A stretch of 36,178 bases of DNA from CAZONU01 sp965370045 (GTDB taxonomy: Bacteria > Planctomycetota > SZUA-567 > JAKLDR01): the NCBI GenBank assembly GCA_965370045.1, contig CBDUSI010000036.1:1-36178 (forward strand), read 5' to 3'. Below, one piece after another: positions 1-7,698 of the stretch. How positions within the stretch are numbered: position 1 is the first letter of the stretch; each line of letters begins with the position of its first letter. Under the pieces are notes generated by a model. The model was given only the letters and a program-made list of their open reading frames with translations. It was not told the origin of the DNA and did not search any database. The translations under genes were made by a program, and so were the position numbers.

Positions 1-162
1 AAGGAAGAGAGTCCCGGTGAGAAGGCCGAGAAAGAGGAAAAGCCCAAGAAGAAGCCCGCAAAGAAGTCCAAGAAGAAGGCTGAAGATAACGCCGAAGAGA
101 AGTCCGAAGAGAAGACTGAGGAGAAGACTGAGGAGAAAGCCGAGGCGGCCGCTTCCGAGTGA
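1..162 (+). CDS. C-terminal end of a Lys/Glu-rich protein (partial)
   Basis: An open frame enters from the left edge in frame 1 and ends at TGA 160-162, giving 53 residues. The tail is almost entirely Lys, Glu, Ala and Pro, with repeated EEK and KKK stretches and a short run of repeated EEKT units. Such charged low-complexity tails occur at the ends of many bacterial nucleic-acid-binding or ribosomal proteins, but nothing identifying remains. The repeat unit GAGAAGACTGAG occurs twice, so tail length may vary between strains. The function cannot be called. Confidence 0.6.
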   Translation, partial: KEESPGEKAEKEEKPKKKPAKKSKKKAEDNAEEKSEEKTEEKTEEKAEAAASE

Positions 163-194
163 AGCGGGCAACCTGAAACGCGGCGCGGAGGGGT

Positions 195-215
195 CGGCAC
201 GGGTTAACCGTGCCG
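195..215. terminator. Perfect 8-bp hairpin between genes
   Basis: CGGCACGG (195-202) and CCGTGCCG (208-215) form a perfect stem around GTTAA. It lies between the end of the upstream gene and the threonine aldolase start at 249. No U-run follows on either strand, so it is not a canonical intrinsic terminator. It could slow transcription, protect mRNA ends or be an operator. Confidence 0.35.
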
Positions 216-248
216 GCCCCGAAGGCCCGCCTCGCTGGAGCCTGACGC

Positions 249-1304
249 ATGACCGGACTGATCGACCTGCGCAGCGACACGGTGACCCGGCCCACGCCAG
301 CCATGCGCAAGGCCATGGCCGAGTGCGAGGTCGGCGACGACGTGCTCGGTGACGACCCCACGGTCAAGCGCCTGGAGGAGCTGGCCGCCGCGAAGCTCGG
401 CAAGGCGGCAGCTCTGCTGGTGCCCTCGGGCTCGATGGCCAACCTCCTGGCGGTGATGGTCCACACCGGGCGGCGCGGCGCGGCACTGGTGGGCGACGCC
501 TGCCACATCTGGGTGAGCGAGGCCGGCGCCTACGCGCTGGTGGGGGGCATCCCCGCGCGACCCCTGCCCACCGACCGGGCCGGGCGGCTCTCCCCCCGGG
601 ACGTGGCCACCTGGACGGTGGACGACCTGCACCTGGGCCGGACCCGCCTGCTGTGCCTGGAGAACACCCACAACTTCTGCGGGGGGACGGTGCTTTCCCC
701 CGAGGACGTTGAGAAGATCATCGCCCCGGCGCGCGAGAAGCGACTGGCGCTGCATCTCGACGGCGCGCGCATCTTCAACGCGGCGACCGCGCTGGAAATC
801 GACGCCGTGCGGCTGGCCGCGCCCTTTGATTCAGTGATGTTCTGCCTGTCCAAGGGGCTCTGCAGCCCGGTGGGCTCGGTGCTGGTTGGCCCGGCGGACT
901 TCATTGACGAGGCCCGCCGGCTGCGCAAGCTCTTGGGCGGGGGCATGCGCCAGGCCGGGGTGCTGGCCGCCTGCGGGATAATTTCGCTGACCGAGATGAC
1001 CGCGCGCCTGGGCGAGGACCACGCCAACGCGCGCTTCCTGGCCGAACGGCTCGCGGAGCTGCCGGGCATCGAGGTGGACATGGACTCGGTGCAGACCAAC
1101 ATGGTCCTTCTGGACCACTCGGGTCCCGGGGGCCGCGACGTGCAGTGGCTCAAGGGGGCTCTGGCCGAGCGGGGGGTGCTGGCCCTGGTGCGTCCCCCGG
1201 TGGGGGCGCTGAGCGCCATGCTGCGCCTGGTGCTGCACAACGACCTGGACCGCGCCGACTGCGAGCGGGCCGTCGGCATCTTCGGCGCCGTCGTGGAAGC
1301 TTAG
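249..1304 (+). CDS. ltaE: Low-specificity L-threonine aldolase
   Basis: PLP enzyme of fold type I that cleaves L-threonine or L-allo-threonine to glycine and acetaldehyde in the cytoplasm. The 351-residue length fits the family. The N-terminal signature DLRSDTVTRPT is at 6-16, the GDD-VLGDDP segment is at 29-36, the substrate-binding ENTH segment is at 138-141, the PLP-contacting Asp of HLDGARIFNA is near 171, and the Schiff-base lysine is K202 in CLSKGL. The ATG at 249 gives an N-terminus that matches the family. The gene ends 9 bp before the phosphohexomutase gene and is probably co-transcribed with it. I see no unusual residues. Other beta-eliminating lyases of this fold are possible but less likely given the DLRSDTVT signature. 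Confidence 0.93.
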   Translation: MTGLIDLRSDTVTRPTPAMRKAMAECEVGDDVLGDDPTVKRLEELAAAKLGKAAALLVPSGSMANLLAVMVHTGRRGAALVGDACHIWVSEAGAYALVGGIPARPLPTDRAGRLSPRDVATWTVDDLHLGRTRLLCLENTHNFCGGTVLSPEDVEKIIAPAREKRLALHLDGARIFNAATALEIDAVRLAAPFDSVMFCLSKGLCSPVGSVLVGPADFIDEARRLRKLLGGGMRQAGVLAACGIISLTEMTARLGEDHANARFLAERLAELPGIEVDMDSVQTNMVLLDHSGPGGRDVQWLKGALAERGVLALVRPPVGALSAMLRLVLHNDLDRADCERAVGIFGAVVEA

Positions 1305-1313
1305 GGGTCTGCC

Positions 1314-2732
1314 ATGGGCGAGCTGATGATCAGCATCTCCGGGGTGCGAGGGATAATCGGCGAGAGCCTGACGCCCGAGCTGGTCATGCGCATGGGCGAG
1401 GCCTTCGGGTCCTACGTGGGCGGGCCGGAGGGCCGGGAGAAGCCGGCCACCGTGGTGGTCGGCCGCGACACGCGCGTCTCCGGCGAGATGGTCAAGCACT
1501 CGGTGCTGGCCGGGCTGCTCTCCACCGGCTGCGAGATCGTCGACCTGGGGGTGGTGACCACGCCCACCGTGGCGATCATGATCGAGGAGCTGGGCGCCGA
1601 CGGCGGGGTGGTGATCTCGGCCAGCCACAATCCCATCGAGTGGAACGCGCTGAAGTTCTTCGGCTCCGACGGGGGCTACCTCGACGCCGAGCAGGGCCGG
1701 CAGCTCCTGGACCTCTACTACCAGGGCGAGTTCCGCCACGCCCGCTGGCACCAGATCCGCCAGGTCCGCACCGACGAGCGCGCCGCGGGGATCCACCTCG
1801 CCAAGGTGCTCGAGATCGTCGACGTCGAGGCCATCAGCGCCAGGAAGTTCCGCGTGGCCCTGGATAGCTGCAACGGCGCCGGCGTGGAGATCACCACTCG
1901 GCTCCTCGACGAGCTGGGCTGCGAACTGACCCGCATCCACTGCACGCCGGATGGCCTCTTCCCCCACGACCCCGAGCCCAAGTTCGTCAACCTCCAGGAT
2001 CTCTGCAAGCTGGCCTCCGAGAGCGACGTGGACGCGGCCTTCGCCCAGGACCCCGACGCCGACCGCTTGGCGGTGCTGGACGAGACCGGCCGGTTCATCG
2101 GCGAGGAGTACACCCTGGCCTTGGCCGCCGACTACGTGCTGGCCTGCCGCGGCGGCGCGGCCGGCGAGGAGCGCAAGGTGGTGATCAACATGTCCACCAG
2201 CCGGGCCACCGAGGACGTGGCCGCCCGCCACGGCGCGGCCTGCGAGCGCGTCGCGGTCGGCGAGGTCAACGTGGCCGATCGCATGCGCGAGCTGGGCGCG
2301 GTCATCGGCGGCGAGGGCAACGGCGGAGTCATCGACCCGCGGGTGCACTACGGGCGCGACAGCCTGGTGGGCATCGTCCTGATACTGGAGCACATGGCCA
2401 AGAGCGGCCGGAAGCTCTCCGAGCTGGTCGCCGAGTTGCCCCGCTACTACATAGAAAAGATCAAGGTGGAGCTGCCCCGCGCCGGGATCGCCCGGGTCCT
2501 GGACCGGCTGGCCGCCGAGGCCGAGCCGGACATCGAGAACGGCCGGGTCCGCGCCAACGACATCGACGGCCTGCGCCTCGACTGGGACGACCACTGGGTG
2601 CACGTGCGGCCTTCGAACACCGAGCCGGTGGTCCGGATCATCGCCGAGGCCGGCGACGCCGGGCGCGCGGGGGAGCTGGCCGAGGCCTTCGCGGCGAAGG
2701 TCCTCGCCCTGGCCGGGGAGGAGAAGGCGTGA
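1314..2732 (+). CDS. glmM: Phosphohexomutase, phosphoglucosamine mutase type
   Basis: Alpha-D-phosphohexomutase of 472 residues. The GlmM reaction converts glucosamine-6-phosphate to glucosamine-1-phosphate for peptidoglycan and lipopolysaccharide precursors. All four family motifs are visible: the N-terminal SGVRGIIGE sugar-binding segment (9-17), the phosphoserine loop ISASHNP with catalytic S104, the Mg-binding loop DPDADR (246-251), and the C-terminal phosphate-binding loop RPSNTEP (432-438). The protein is somewhat longer than typical bacterial GlmM, and the SGVRG start resembles the phosphomannomutase/archaeal-type branch, so mannose or glucose phosphate could be the substrate. AGGGG lies a few bases before the ATG. 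The stop overlaps the next gene's GTG by 3 nt inside a GTGA. Confidence 0.88.
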   Translation: MGELMISISGVRGIIGESLTPELVMRMGEAFGSYVGGPEGREKPATVVVGRDTRVSGEMVKHSVLAGLLSTGCEIVDLGVVTTPTVAIMIEELGADGGVVISASHNPIEWNALKFFGSDGGYLDAEQGRQLLDLYYQGEFRHARWHQIRQVRTDERAAGIHLAKVLEIVDVEAISARKFRVALDSCNGAGVEITTRLLDELGCELTRIHCTPDGLFPHDPEPKFVNLQDLCKLASESDVDAAFAQDPDADRLAVLDETGRFIGEEYTLALAADYVLACRGGAAGEERKVVINMSTSRATEDVAARHGAACERVAVGEVNVADRMRELGAVIGGEGNGGVIDPRVHYGRDSLVGIVLILEHMAKSGRKLSELVAELPRYYIEKIKVELPRAGIARVLDRLAAEAEPDIENGRVRANDIDGLRLDWDDHWVHVRPSNTEPVVRIIAEAGDAGRAGELAEAFAAKVLALAGEEKA

Positions 2733-3574
2733 CTGAGAGCGGCGCTCCGGGAGCGGTGCCCCGCAAGCGGCGCTTCCTGATGATAACCGCCTGGGTCGTG
2801 TGGGGCGCGATAGCGGGCGCCGCGGCAGTCCTGATCTGGCGGGGCTGGGCGCACAGCGACAAGCCGGAAGGGATAACCCTCATCATGTCAGGCTTGGCGG
2901 TGCTGCTCTTGACTCCGTACATACCGCTGCGTGCCCTGGCGGGCTGGCGCTGCCGGCGCGCGGTCGGGCGGCTGGCCGAGGGCTGGAAGTCCGGCGCCGC
3001 GGAGCTCCCCGGCTGGCCGGGGGTCCGCGAGCGCGCCGGGGTGCTCTCCATGCGCTGCGGGGGCAGTTCTTTTCGTCCATGGGCCTTGGGCCTGGGCCTG
3101 GGCCTCTCGGCCTATTGCTTCCGGCAGCTGAGCGGCGATAAGCCAGAGCTGAGCTACTTCCGCCTGGTGCTCTCCCTGGCGCCCGCGCTGTGCGCGGTGC
3201 TGGCCTCCCTGCTGTGGGGGCCCGCCGGGTGGCTGCTGACCGTGGACTCGGCGCGCTCCCAGGCGAGGCTGCTGCTCTGGCGGGCGCTGCGCCGCTTTCA
3301 CATATCCGACGCCAGCCTGCCCACTATTCAGGGGGTGAGCCTGCCCGAGCGCCGGGGCGGGAGCTACCGGGGCATTCTGGTCGGCCGGGCCACCGGCGCG
3401 GACTGGAAGCTGGGGATCCCCGGCAACTGGCCGCCCGAGCTGGTCGAGGCCCTGGCCGCGCGAATGGCCAGCCTGGCCGGGGTGAAGTTCGGGAAGACTG
3501 AGGAAGAAACGGGCACTGCCGAGGAGAGTTCTCAGGAAGAAACAGAGGTCCCTGTTGAGGAGGCTGCGGAATGA
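2729..3574 (+). CDS. Four-helix membrane protein of unknown function
   Basis: A 281-residue protein I do not recognise. It has a basic N-terminus (PRKRR) and about four hydrophobic segments: residues 15-35, 50-68, 110-126 and 136-165. A soluble domain follows, then a Glu-rich tail from about 257 (EETG, EESSQEETEVPVEEAAE). The GTG start sits in a GTGA overlap with the preceding stop, so it is translationally coupled to the phosphohexomutase. Its own stop overlaps the next ATG in ATGA. The position suggests an envelope role, but that is inference from context only. The acidic tail resembles the charged tails of other proteins in this window. Confidence 0.75.
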   Translation: MTESGAPGAVPRKRRFLMITAWVVWGAIAGAAAVLIWRGWAHSDKPEGITLIMSGLAVLLLTPYIPLRALAGWRCRRAVGRLAEGWKSGAAELPGWPGVRERAGVLSMRCGGSSFRPWALGLGLGLSAYCFRQLSGDKPELSYFRLVLSLAPALCAVLASLLWGPAGWLLTVDSARSQARLLLWRALRRFHISDASLPTIQGVSLPERRGGSYRGILVGRATGADWKLGIPGNWPPELVEALAARMASLAGVKFGKTEEETGTAEESSQEETEVPVEEAAE

Positions 3575-4419
3575 AGAAGAAGCTGCTTATCGCTCTGGTC
3601 GTCGTGCTGGTGGTGGTTATCGGCGGAGTCGTCGCCCTGGCGTTGAGCATCGACTCCGGCGTCAAAGCCGCCGTGGAAGAGGGCGGCAGTCACGCGCTCA
3701 AGGTGCCGGTCTCCCTGGACGACGTGAGCGTGTCCCTGACCGGGGGCAAGGCCTCCCTCAAGGGGCTGACCATCGCCAATCCGGAGGGCTTTAAGACTCC
3801 CAGGGCCCTGCACCTCGGCGAAGTCAGCATCGAGATCAAGATGGGCTCGCTGACCAGCGACGTGATTGAGGTGCCAGAGATCGTCATCCGCCAGCCGCAG
3901 GTGACCATCGAGGGTAGCACAAAGGGCTCCAATCTCAACAGGCTCATCAAGAATCTGGACGAGACCCTCGACGAGTACGGCGTTGGCAAGAGCGAGAAGC
4001 CCGAGAAGCCCGAGAAACCGGAGCCCGCCGGCGCGGAGATGAAGTTCAATGTGGGACGCATCCTCATCGAGGACGCCAAGCTGAGTCTCTCGGCCACCTT
4101 CATGGGCGGCAGGGAGGCCAGCGCGACGCTGCCGAAAATCGAGATCAAGAACCTGGACTCCGAAATGACCATGGCCCAGCTTATCAAGCGCGTGCTCAGC
4201 GCGGTGGTCAAGGAGGCGGCCAAGCGTCCCGACCAAGTCGGCAAGATGATGGGCGGCCTGGCGATCAACAGCGGACTCGGCGCCATTGAGGGTGCCGGCA
4301 AGGTGATCAAGGGCGTAGGCACCAAGGGCGGCGAGGTGATCAAAGGCACCGGCAAGAACGTCAAGAAGACCATCAAGGGCATCGGGGACATCTTCAAGAA
4401 GAAGGGCGAGGACAAATAG
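3571..4419 (+). CDS. AsmA-like envelope protein
   Basis: 282 residues. An N-terminal membrane anchor (about 1-27, MKKK followed by a Leu/Val-rich stretch) precedes a periplasmic region. The pattern SLTGGKASLKGLTIANPEGF (about 55-75), followed by a beta-strand-rich VPEIVIRQPQVTIEG stretch, is characteristic of AsmA/TamB-type or DUF748-like bridge proteins. A second copy of this style (GRILIEDAKLSLSATF) begins near 160. A Lys/Glu/Pro linker (KPEKPEKPEP) separates the two halves. The C-terminus is rich in repeated Gly-Lys segments (IKGVGTKGGEVIKGTGKNVKK). Known AsmA-family proteins act in lipid or outer-membrane homeostasis, so the same is inferred here. It is coupled to the upstream gene by ATGA and touches the next gene by one base. 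Confidence 0.7.
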   Translation: MKKKLLIALVVVLVVVIGGVVALALSIDSGVKAAVEEGGSHALKVPVSLDDVSVSLTGGKASLKGLTIANPEGFKTPRALHLGEVSIEIKMGSLTSDVIEVPEIVIRQPQVTIEGSTKGSNLNRLIKNLDETLDEYGVGKSEKPEKPEKPEPAGAEMKFNVGRILIEDAKLSLSATFMGGREASATLPKIEIKNLDSEMTMAQLIKRVLSAVVKEAAKRPDQVGKMMGGLAINSGLGAIEGAGKVIKGVGTKGGEVIKGTGKNVKKTIKGIGDIFKKKGEDK

Positions 4420-4976
4420 TGACGCGGGAAGAGCGCAGCCCCTTCCTCACCGGCGAGCGGATATTCCTGGCGCCGCCCGAGCCGGAGGACGCCGCGGACT
4501 TGGCCCGCTGGCTCAACGACCCGGAAGTATGGGTGCCCTTCGGGTTCGATCTGCCGGCCAGCGCCGAGGGCGAGCGCCAGTGGATCGCCGCGCAGCCCGA
4601 CAGGAAGGACGAGCTCAACCTGCTCGTTCTGGAAAAGGGCTCCGGCCGGCCGCTGGGGCTGGTGGGCCTGCGCAACATCGACGGCGTCAACGGCAGCGCG
4701 CGGCTGGCAGTACTGGTCGGCGAGCCCGAGGTCCGCGGGAAGGGCATCGGCACCGAGGCGGTGCGGCTGGTGCTGGCTCACGGCTTCGACTACCTGGGGC
4801 TCCGCCGGGTGAACCTCTCGGTGCTGGCCGGTAACGCCGCGGCCCTGAGCCTGTACGACAAGCTGGGCTTCGTCAGGGAGGGCATCGAGCGCAAGGCCCA
4901 GCTCCGCGGCGGCAGCTTCGTCGACCGCATTCACCTGGGGCTTTTCCGCAACGAGTTCCGCCGGGAAGGCCAATGA
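4419..4976 (+). CDS. GNAT-family N-acetyltransferase (RimJ/RimL type)
   Basis: 185-residue GCN5-related acetyltransferase of the RimJ/RimL/SpeG branch, which transfers acetyl from acetyl-CoA to an amine. The opening TGERIFLAPPEPEDAADLARWLNDPEV is the family's usual first strand and helix. Motif A, the pyrophosphate-binding loop RGKGIGTEA, is at 106-114. Motif B with N139 and the LYDKLGF segment (145-151) follows. The GTG start overlaps the preceding TAG by one base, and the end overlaps the next ATG in ATGA. The substrate cannot be predicted: ribosomal proteins, antibiotics and polyamines are all used in this branch. Confidence 0.88.
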   Translation: MTREERSPFLTGERIFLAPPEPEDAADLARWLNDPEVWVPFGFDLPASAEGERQWIAAQPDRKDELNLLVLEKGSGRPLGLVGLRNIDGVNGSARLAVLVGEPEVRGKGIGTEAVRLVLAHGFDYLGLRRVNLSVLAGNAAALSLYDKLGFVREGIERKAQLRGGSFVDRIHLGLFRNEFRREGQ

Positions 4977-5524
4977 GGATAGAGGCCGAGTACCTGGAGG
5001 ACGAGGAGCTCTACGAGCGGGTGGTCTGCACGGAATTGCCCGCCGCCCGGAGCACGCTGGACCTGGCCACCGCCAACCTCAAGGCCATGCTCATGGAGTC
5101 GTCCCCGGCGCTCGGCGAGTTCGTATCCCTGGCGGTCTTCCTGGGCGCGAAGGCCGAAGCCGGCGTGGCCGTGCGCCTGCTGCACTCCGGCGTGCCCTCG
5201 GAGAGCTTCCTGGCCGAGCTGCGCGCGACGGAGCTCTGGAAGCACCCCAACTTCAACATGCGCCGCTGCCCGCGAGTGCACCTCAAGCTGGCCATCGTCG
5301 ACGGCCGCGGGGCCTACCTGGGCACCGCCAACCTCACCGGCGCGGGGCTGGGCGCCAAGGGCGAGCGGCGGCGCAACTTCGAGGCTGGCATCTGGAGCTC
5401 GAGTCCCGAGCTGGTCGGGCGCCTGGAGCGCTTCTTCCTTTCCATATGGGACGGCGCGCTCTGCGAGGGCTGCGGGCGGACGGCGCACTGCCCCCAGCCG
5501 CTTGAGGAACCCGACTTCGGGTAG
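4973..5524 (+). CDS. Single-HKD phospholipase-D-like protein
   Basis: 183 residues with one HxKx4D motif (H103, K105, D110 in VHLKLAIVDG) followed by GTANLTGAGL with N120, the classic PLD phosphodiesterase signature. Proteins with a single HKD generally dimerise to form the active site and act as nucleases or phospholipases. The last 20 residues contain C164, C167, H172 and C173, which could bind a metal. No signal peptide is visible, so a cytoplasmic location is inferred. It is coupled to the GNAT gene by ATGA. The substrate, whether nucleic acid or lipid, is not evident. Confidence 0.82.
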   Translation: MRIEAEYLEDEELYERVVCTELPAARSTLDLATANLKAMLMESSPALGEFVSLAVFLGAKAEAGVAVRLLHSGVPSESFLAELRATELWKHPNFNMRRCPRVHLKLAIVDGRGAYLGTANLTGAGLGAKGERRRNFEAGIWSSSPELVGRLERFFLSIWDGALCEGCGRTAHCPQPLEEPDFG

Positions 5525-5529
5525 GTGCT

Positions 5530-6174
5530 GTGCGCCGGATTGCCCTGTTGACCGCGGGACTCGCCGCCTTCTTCATCGTCGGCTGGCTGGTGGCCTCGGC
5601 CCTGGGGTGGCTTACCCCCGAGTGGGCCGGCGAGTGGCTGGGCGCGTTGGAGCGCCCGGCGCTGGCCGCCGCGGTCTTCGGCTTGCTCGCCGCCGACCTG
5701 GTCCTGCCCGTGCCCAGCAGCATCGTGATCTCCACCGCGGGCATGAAGGCCGGCTGGCCGCTGGCCGCGCTGGCCGGCGCGGGCGGGATGCTCGCCGGGA
5801 ACCTCGCCGGCTACTGGCTGTGCCGCCTGTCGGGCCGCAAGGCCTTCGAGCGGTTCGTCACTCCCGCCGAGGCCGGGAAGTTCGACCGCTGGCTGGAGGC
5901 GTACGGCCCGGCGGCGCTGGTGATCTCGCGGCTGGTGCCGGTGATGGCCGAGACGCTCTCCTGCCTGGCGGGCCTGTCGCGAATGAGCTTTCCGCGTTTT
6001 CTGGGCGCGCTGCTTGTCGGCACGCTGCCCTTCGCGCTCTTCTTCGCGCTGCTCGGCGCGAAGCTGGGCGGTCACGCTGAGGGGCGCCAGTGGGTGCTGA
6101 TCGTGTCCCTGGCGATTCCCGCCGCTGGCTGGCTGGTTTTCAGCCTGTTCACTAGACGGAGCCAACCGCAATGA
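5530..6174 (+). CDS. DedA-family (SNARE-associated) membrane protein
   Basis: 214-residue polytopic inner-membrane protein of the DedA/VTT family. Members are linked to membrane homeostasis, proton-motive force and, in some cases, undecaprenyl-phosphate or lipid flipping. Family features are the re-entrant segment DLVLPVPSS (56-64) with acidic D56, the GNLAGYWLCRLSGRKAFERF stretch (90-109), and the conserved arginine motif SRLVP (133-137) followed by the AGLSRMSFPRF segment (147-157). The start is GTG at 5530, five bases after the preceding stop. The stop overlaps the next ATG in ATGA. Its partner in this run is not obvious. Confidence 0.87.
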   Translation: MRRIALLTAGLAAFFIVGWLVASALGWLTPEWAGEWLGALERPALAAAVFGLLAADLVLPVPSSIVISTAGMKAGWPLAALAGAGGMLAGNLAGYWLCRLSGRKAFERFVTPAEAGKFDRWLEAYGPAALVISRLVPVMAETLSCLAGLSRMSFPRFLGALLVGTLPFALFFALLGAKLGGHAEGRQWVLIVSLAIPAAGWLVFSLFTRRSQPQ

Positions 6175-6734
6175 ACAAGCGCAATCTGCTCTTCCTGTTG
6201 TGCGGAGTGATCCTCGGCGCGCTCGGCGCGATCCTGGCTCTGCGCTTCCCCGGGGGCCGCGGCCGCGGCCGGGGCCGGGGCGGGCGCTTCGAGCTTTCCT
6301 ACCGGGAGGGCCGGAGCTACCGGGTCCGGCACGTGGTTGACGGCGACACCATTATCATCGAGCCGGGCATCTACGTGCGCTACGCGGGGGTCAACACCCC
6401 GGAGGTCAAGTCGGTCGTCGATGTGCAGCGGCCCTTCGGGACCGAGGCCACCGCGGCCAACCGCGAGCTGGTCGAGGGCCGCGAGGTGCGCCTGCGCTTC
6501 GGGTCTCGCAAGCTCGACCGCTACGGACGGCTGTTGGCCTACGTCCAGGTCCGCGACCCGAAAAGCGGCGAGTGGCGGGACGTCGGCGAGGAGCTCGCCC
6601 GCCGGGGCCTGGCCAAACCCATGTACGGGACCGATCCGTCGCCCAACCGCGAGAGCGTGGCCCGCGCCGCCGAGGAGGCCAAGAGCGCCGGGCGCAAACT
6701 CTGGAGCCTCGGCAAGGGGAAGCGCCCGCGGTGA
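6171..6734 (+). CDS. Membrane-anchored thermonuclease-like protein
   Basis: 187 residues: an N-terminal hydrophobic anchor (5-25), a Gly/Arg-rich linker (28-39), then a staphylococcal-nuclease (SNc/TNase) fold. Recognised residues are VDGDT with D57 and D59, the RYAGVNTPE segment with R70 and E78 (equivalents of R35 and E43 in S. aureus nuclease), and YGR with R120 (equivalent of R87). The position matching the Ca ligand D40 is N75, which may weaken metal binding. Such nucleases cleave DNA and RNA, here presumably on the outer face of the membrane. It is the last gene of the leading plus-strand run and is coupled to dedA by ATGA. Confidence 0.87.
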   Translation: MNKRNLLFLLCGVILGALGAILALRFPGGRGRGRGRGGRFELSYREGRSYRVRHVVDGDTIIIEPGIYVRYAGVNTPEVKSVVDVQRPFGTEATAANRELVEGREVRLRFGSRKLDRYGRLLAYVQVRDPKSGEWRDVGEELARRGLAKPMYGTDPSPNRESVARAAEEAKSAGRKLWSLGKGKRPR

Positions 6735-6767
6735 GAGCCACCGCCCAGCTGGGGGCCGACCGGTCAC

Positions 6768-6796
6768 TTGACGCGCGCGGGGCCCGGCGCTAACTT
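6768..6796 (+). promoter_or_regulatory. Candidate sigma70 promoter for the L12-like protein gene
   Basis: TTGACG (6768-6773) and TAACTT (6791-6796) are separated by 17 bp. The -35 matches consensus at five of six positions, but the -10 is weak. A strong GGAGGAGG Shine-Dalgarno sequence lies just downstream, before the ATG at 6820. Confidence 0.4.
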
Positions 6797-6819
6797 CGTC
6801 GGCGGGAGGAGGAACGTTC

Positions 6820-7698
6820 ATGGCACGCGAGAGAAAGACCCGTGGCGGCCACAAGGGCGGCGGGGCCGGGACGGCGATCACCGCGATAGTTATCATCGCA
6901 CTCCTGGGCGGGCTGGCCTGGTTCGGCTGGACCCAGATGAAGAAGGCCAGGAAGAAGCCGGAAGCGCCCACCGGCCCGCGGGTGACGGTGCAGGGCTGGA
7001 CCAGGCGCTACAGCCTCAAGGGCGAGGTGCCCGATCCGCTGCCGGACCCCTGGCGCTTCTCCTTCGAGACCTCCTGGCGCTATCGCCGGCCCGGCGAGGA
7101 GACCGAGTACCCCGGTGCCTGGGTCGAGCTGCAGTATGAAGGCGGCCGCTTCACCGGCCTGCAGCTGGCTGTCTACGTTGACGTTGACCGCGCCGCGCCC
7201 GTCGACCTGATCCAGGAGCCGGAGTTCGCCGGCAACCAGGAGCTGGGCCGTGAGCTGCGGGCCTTCGTGGCCGAGCTCAGCGAAAAGCCTGACAAGACCA
7301 GCATCGAGCGCGAGACCGCCGGCTTCCGCTTCTTCGGCTGGCGCAACAAGGACGACGGCCGCCGCCGGCGCTCGCTGATCTGCTGCGTCCGCAAGCAGAA
7401 CGCGCCGCGGGCCGCGGAGATGCTGACCAGGGCCAAGGCCGACTGGGCCGCGGCGGGCGTGGCGACCCCCGGCCCCAGGGCCGGGCGCACCAAGTTCGAC
7501 GTGGTGCTGCTGTCGGTCGGCAAGGACAAGGACGCGGTGCTGGCCGCGCTCTGCGAGGTCCTCAAGCTGGACCCCGACGCGGGCAAGATACTGGTGGACA
7601 GCGCCCCCAAGCTCATCCAGCAGAGCGCGGCATGGGACCGCGCCAGTGAGATAAAGAAGAAGCTGGAGGCCGCCGGCGCCAAGGTGGAGATCAAGTAG
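6820..7698 (+). CDS. Membrane-anchored protein with L7/L12-like C-terminal domain
   Basis: 292 residues: a basic N-terminus, one membrane helix (about 18-38), an unrecognised middle domain (50-215), and a C-terminal domain (224-292). This last domain aligns without gaps to the C-terminal domain of ribosomal protein L7/L12: FDVVL, G234, K237-AV, LVDSAP (258-263), KKKLEAAGAKVEIK. Compared with E. coli L12, the factor-contact residues K70 and R73 are replaced (A242, C245), while K65 and K84 are kept (K237, K256). It is therefore unlikely to serve on the ribosome, and a protein-binding role is inferred. GGAGGAGG precedes the ATG. The end overlaps the convergent HEAT gene by 8 bp. Confidence 0.75.
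   Translation: MARERKTRGGHKGGGAGTAITAIVIIALLGGLAWFGWTQMKKARKKPEAPTGPRVTVQGWTRRYSLKGEVPDPLPDPWRFSFETSWRYRRPGEETEYPGAWVELQYEGGRFTGLQLAVYVDVDRAAPVDLIQEPEFAGNQELGRELRAFVAELSEKPDKTSIERETAGFRFFGWRNKDDGRRRRSLICCVRKQNAPRAAEMLTRAKADWAAAGVATPGPRAGRTKFDVVLLSVGKDKDAVLAALCEVLKLDPDAGKILVDSAPKLIQQSAAWDRASEIKKKLEAAGAKVEIK

Noticed and set aside
831..2603. Long minus-strand open frame opposite threonine aldolase and the phosphohexomutase
   Set aside because: High-GC shadow frame: the plus strand carries two clear enzymes with full motifs, and the minus product is low-complexity with no domain.
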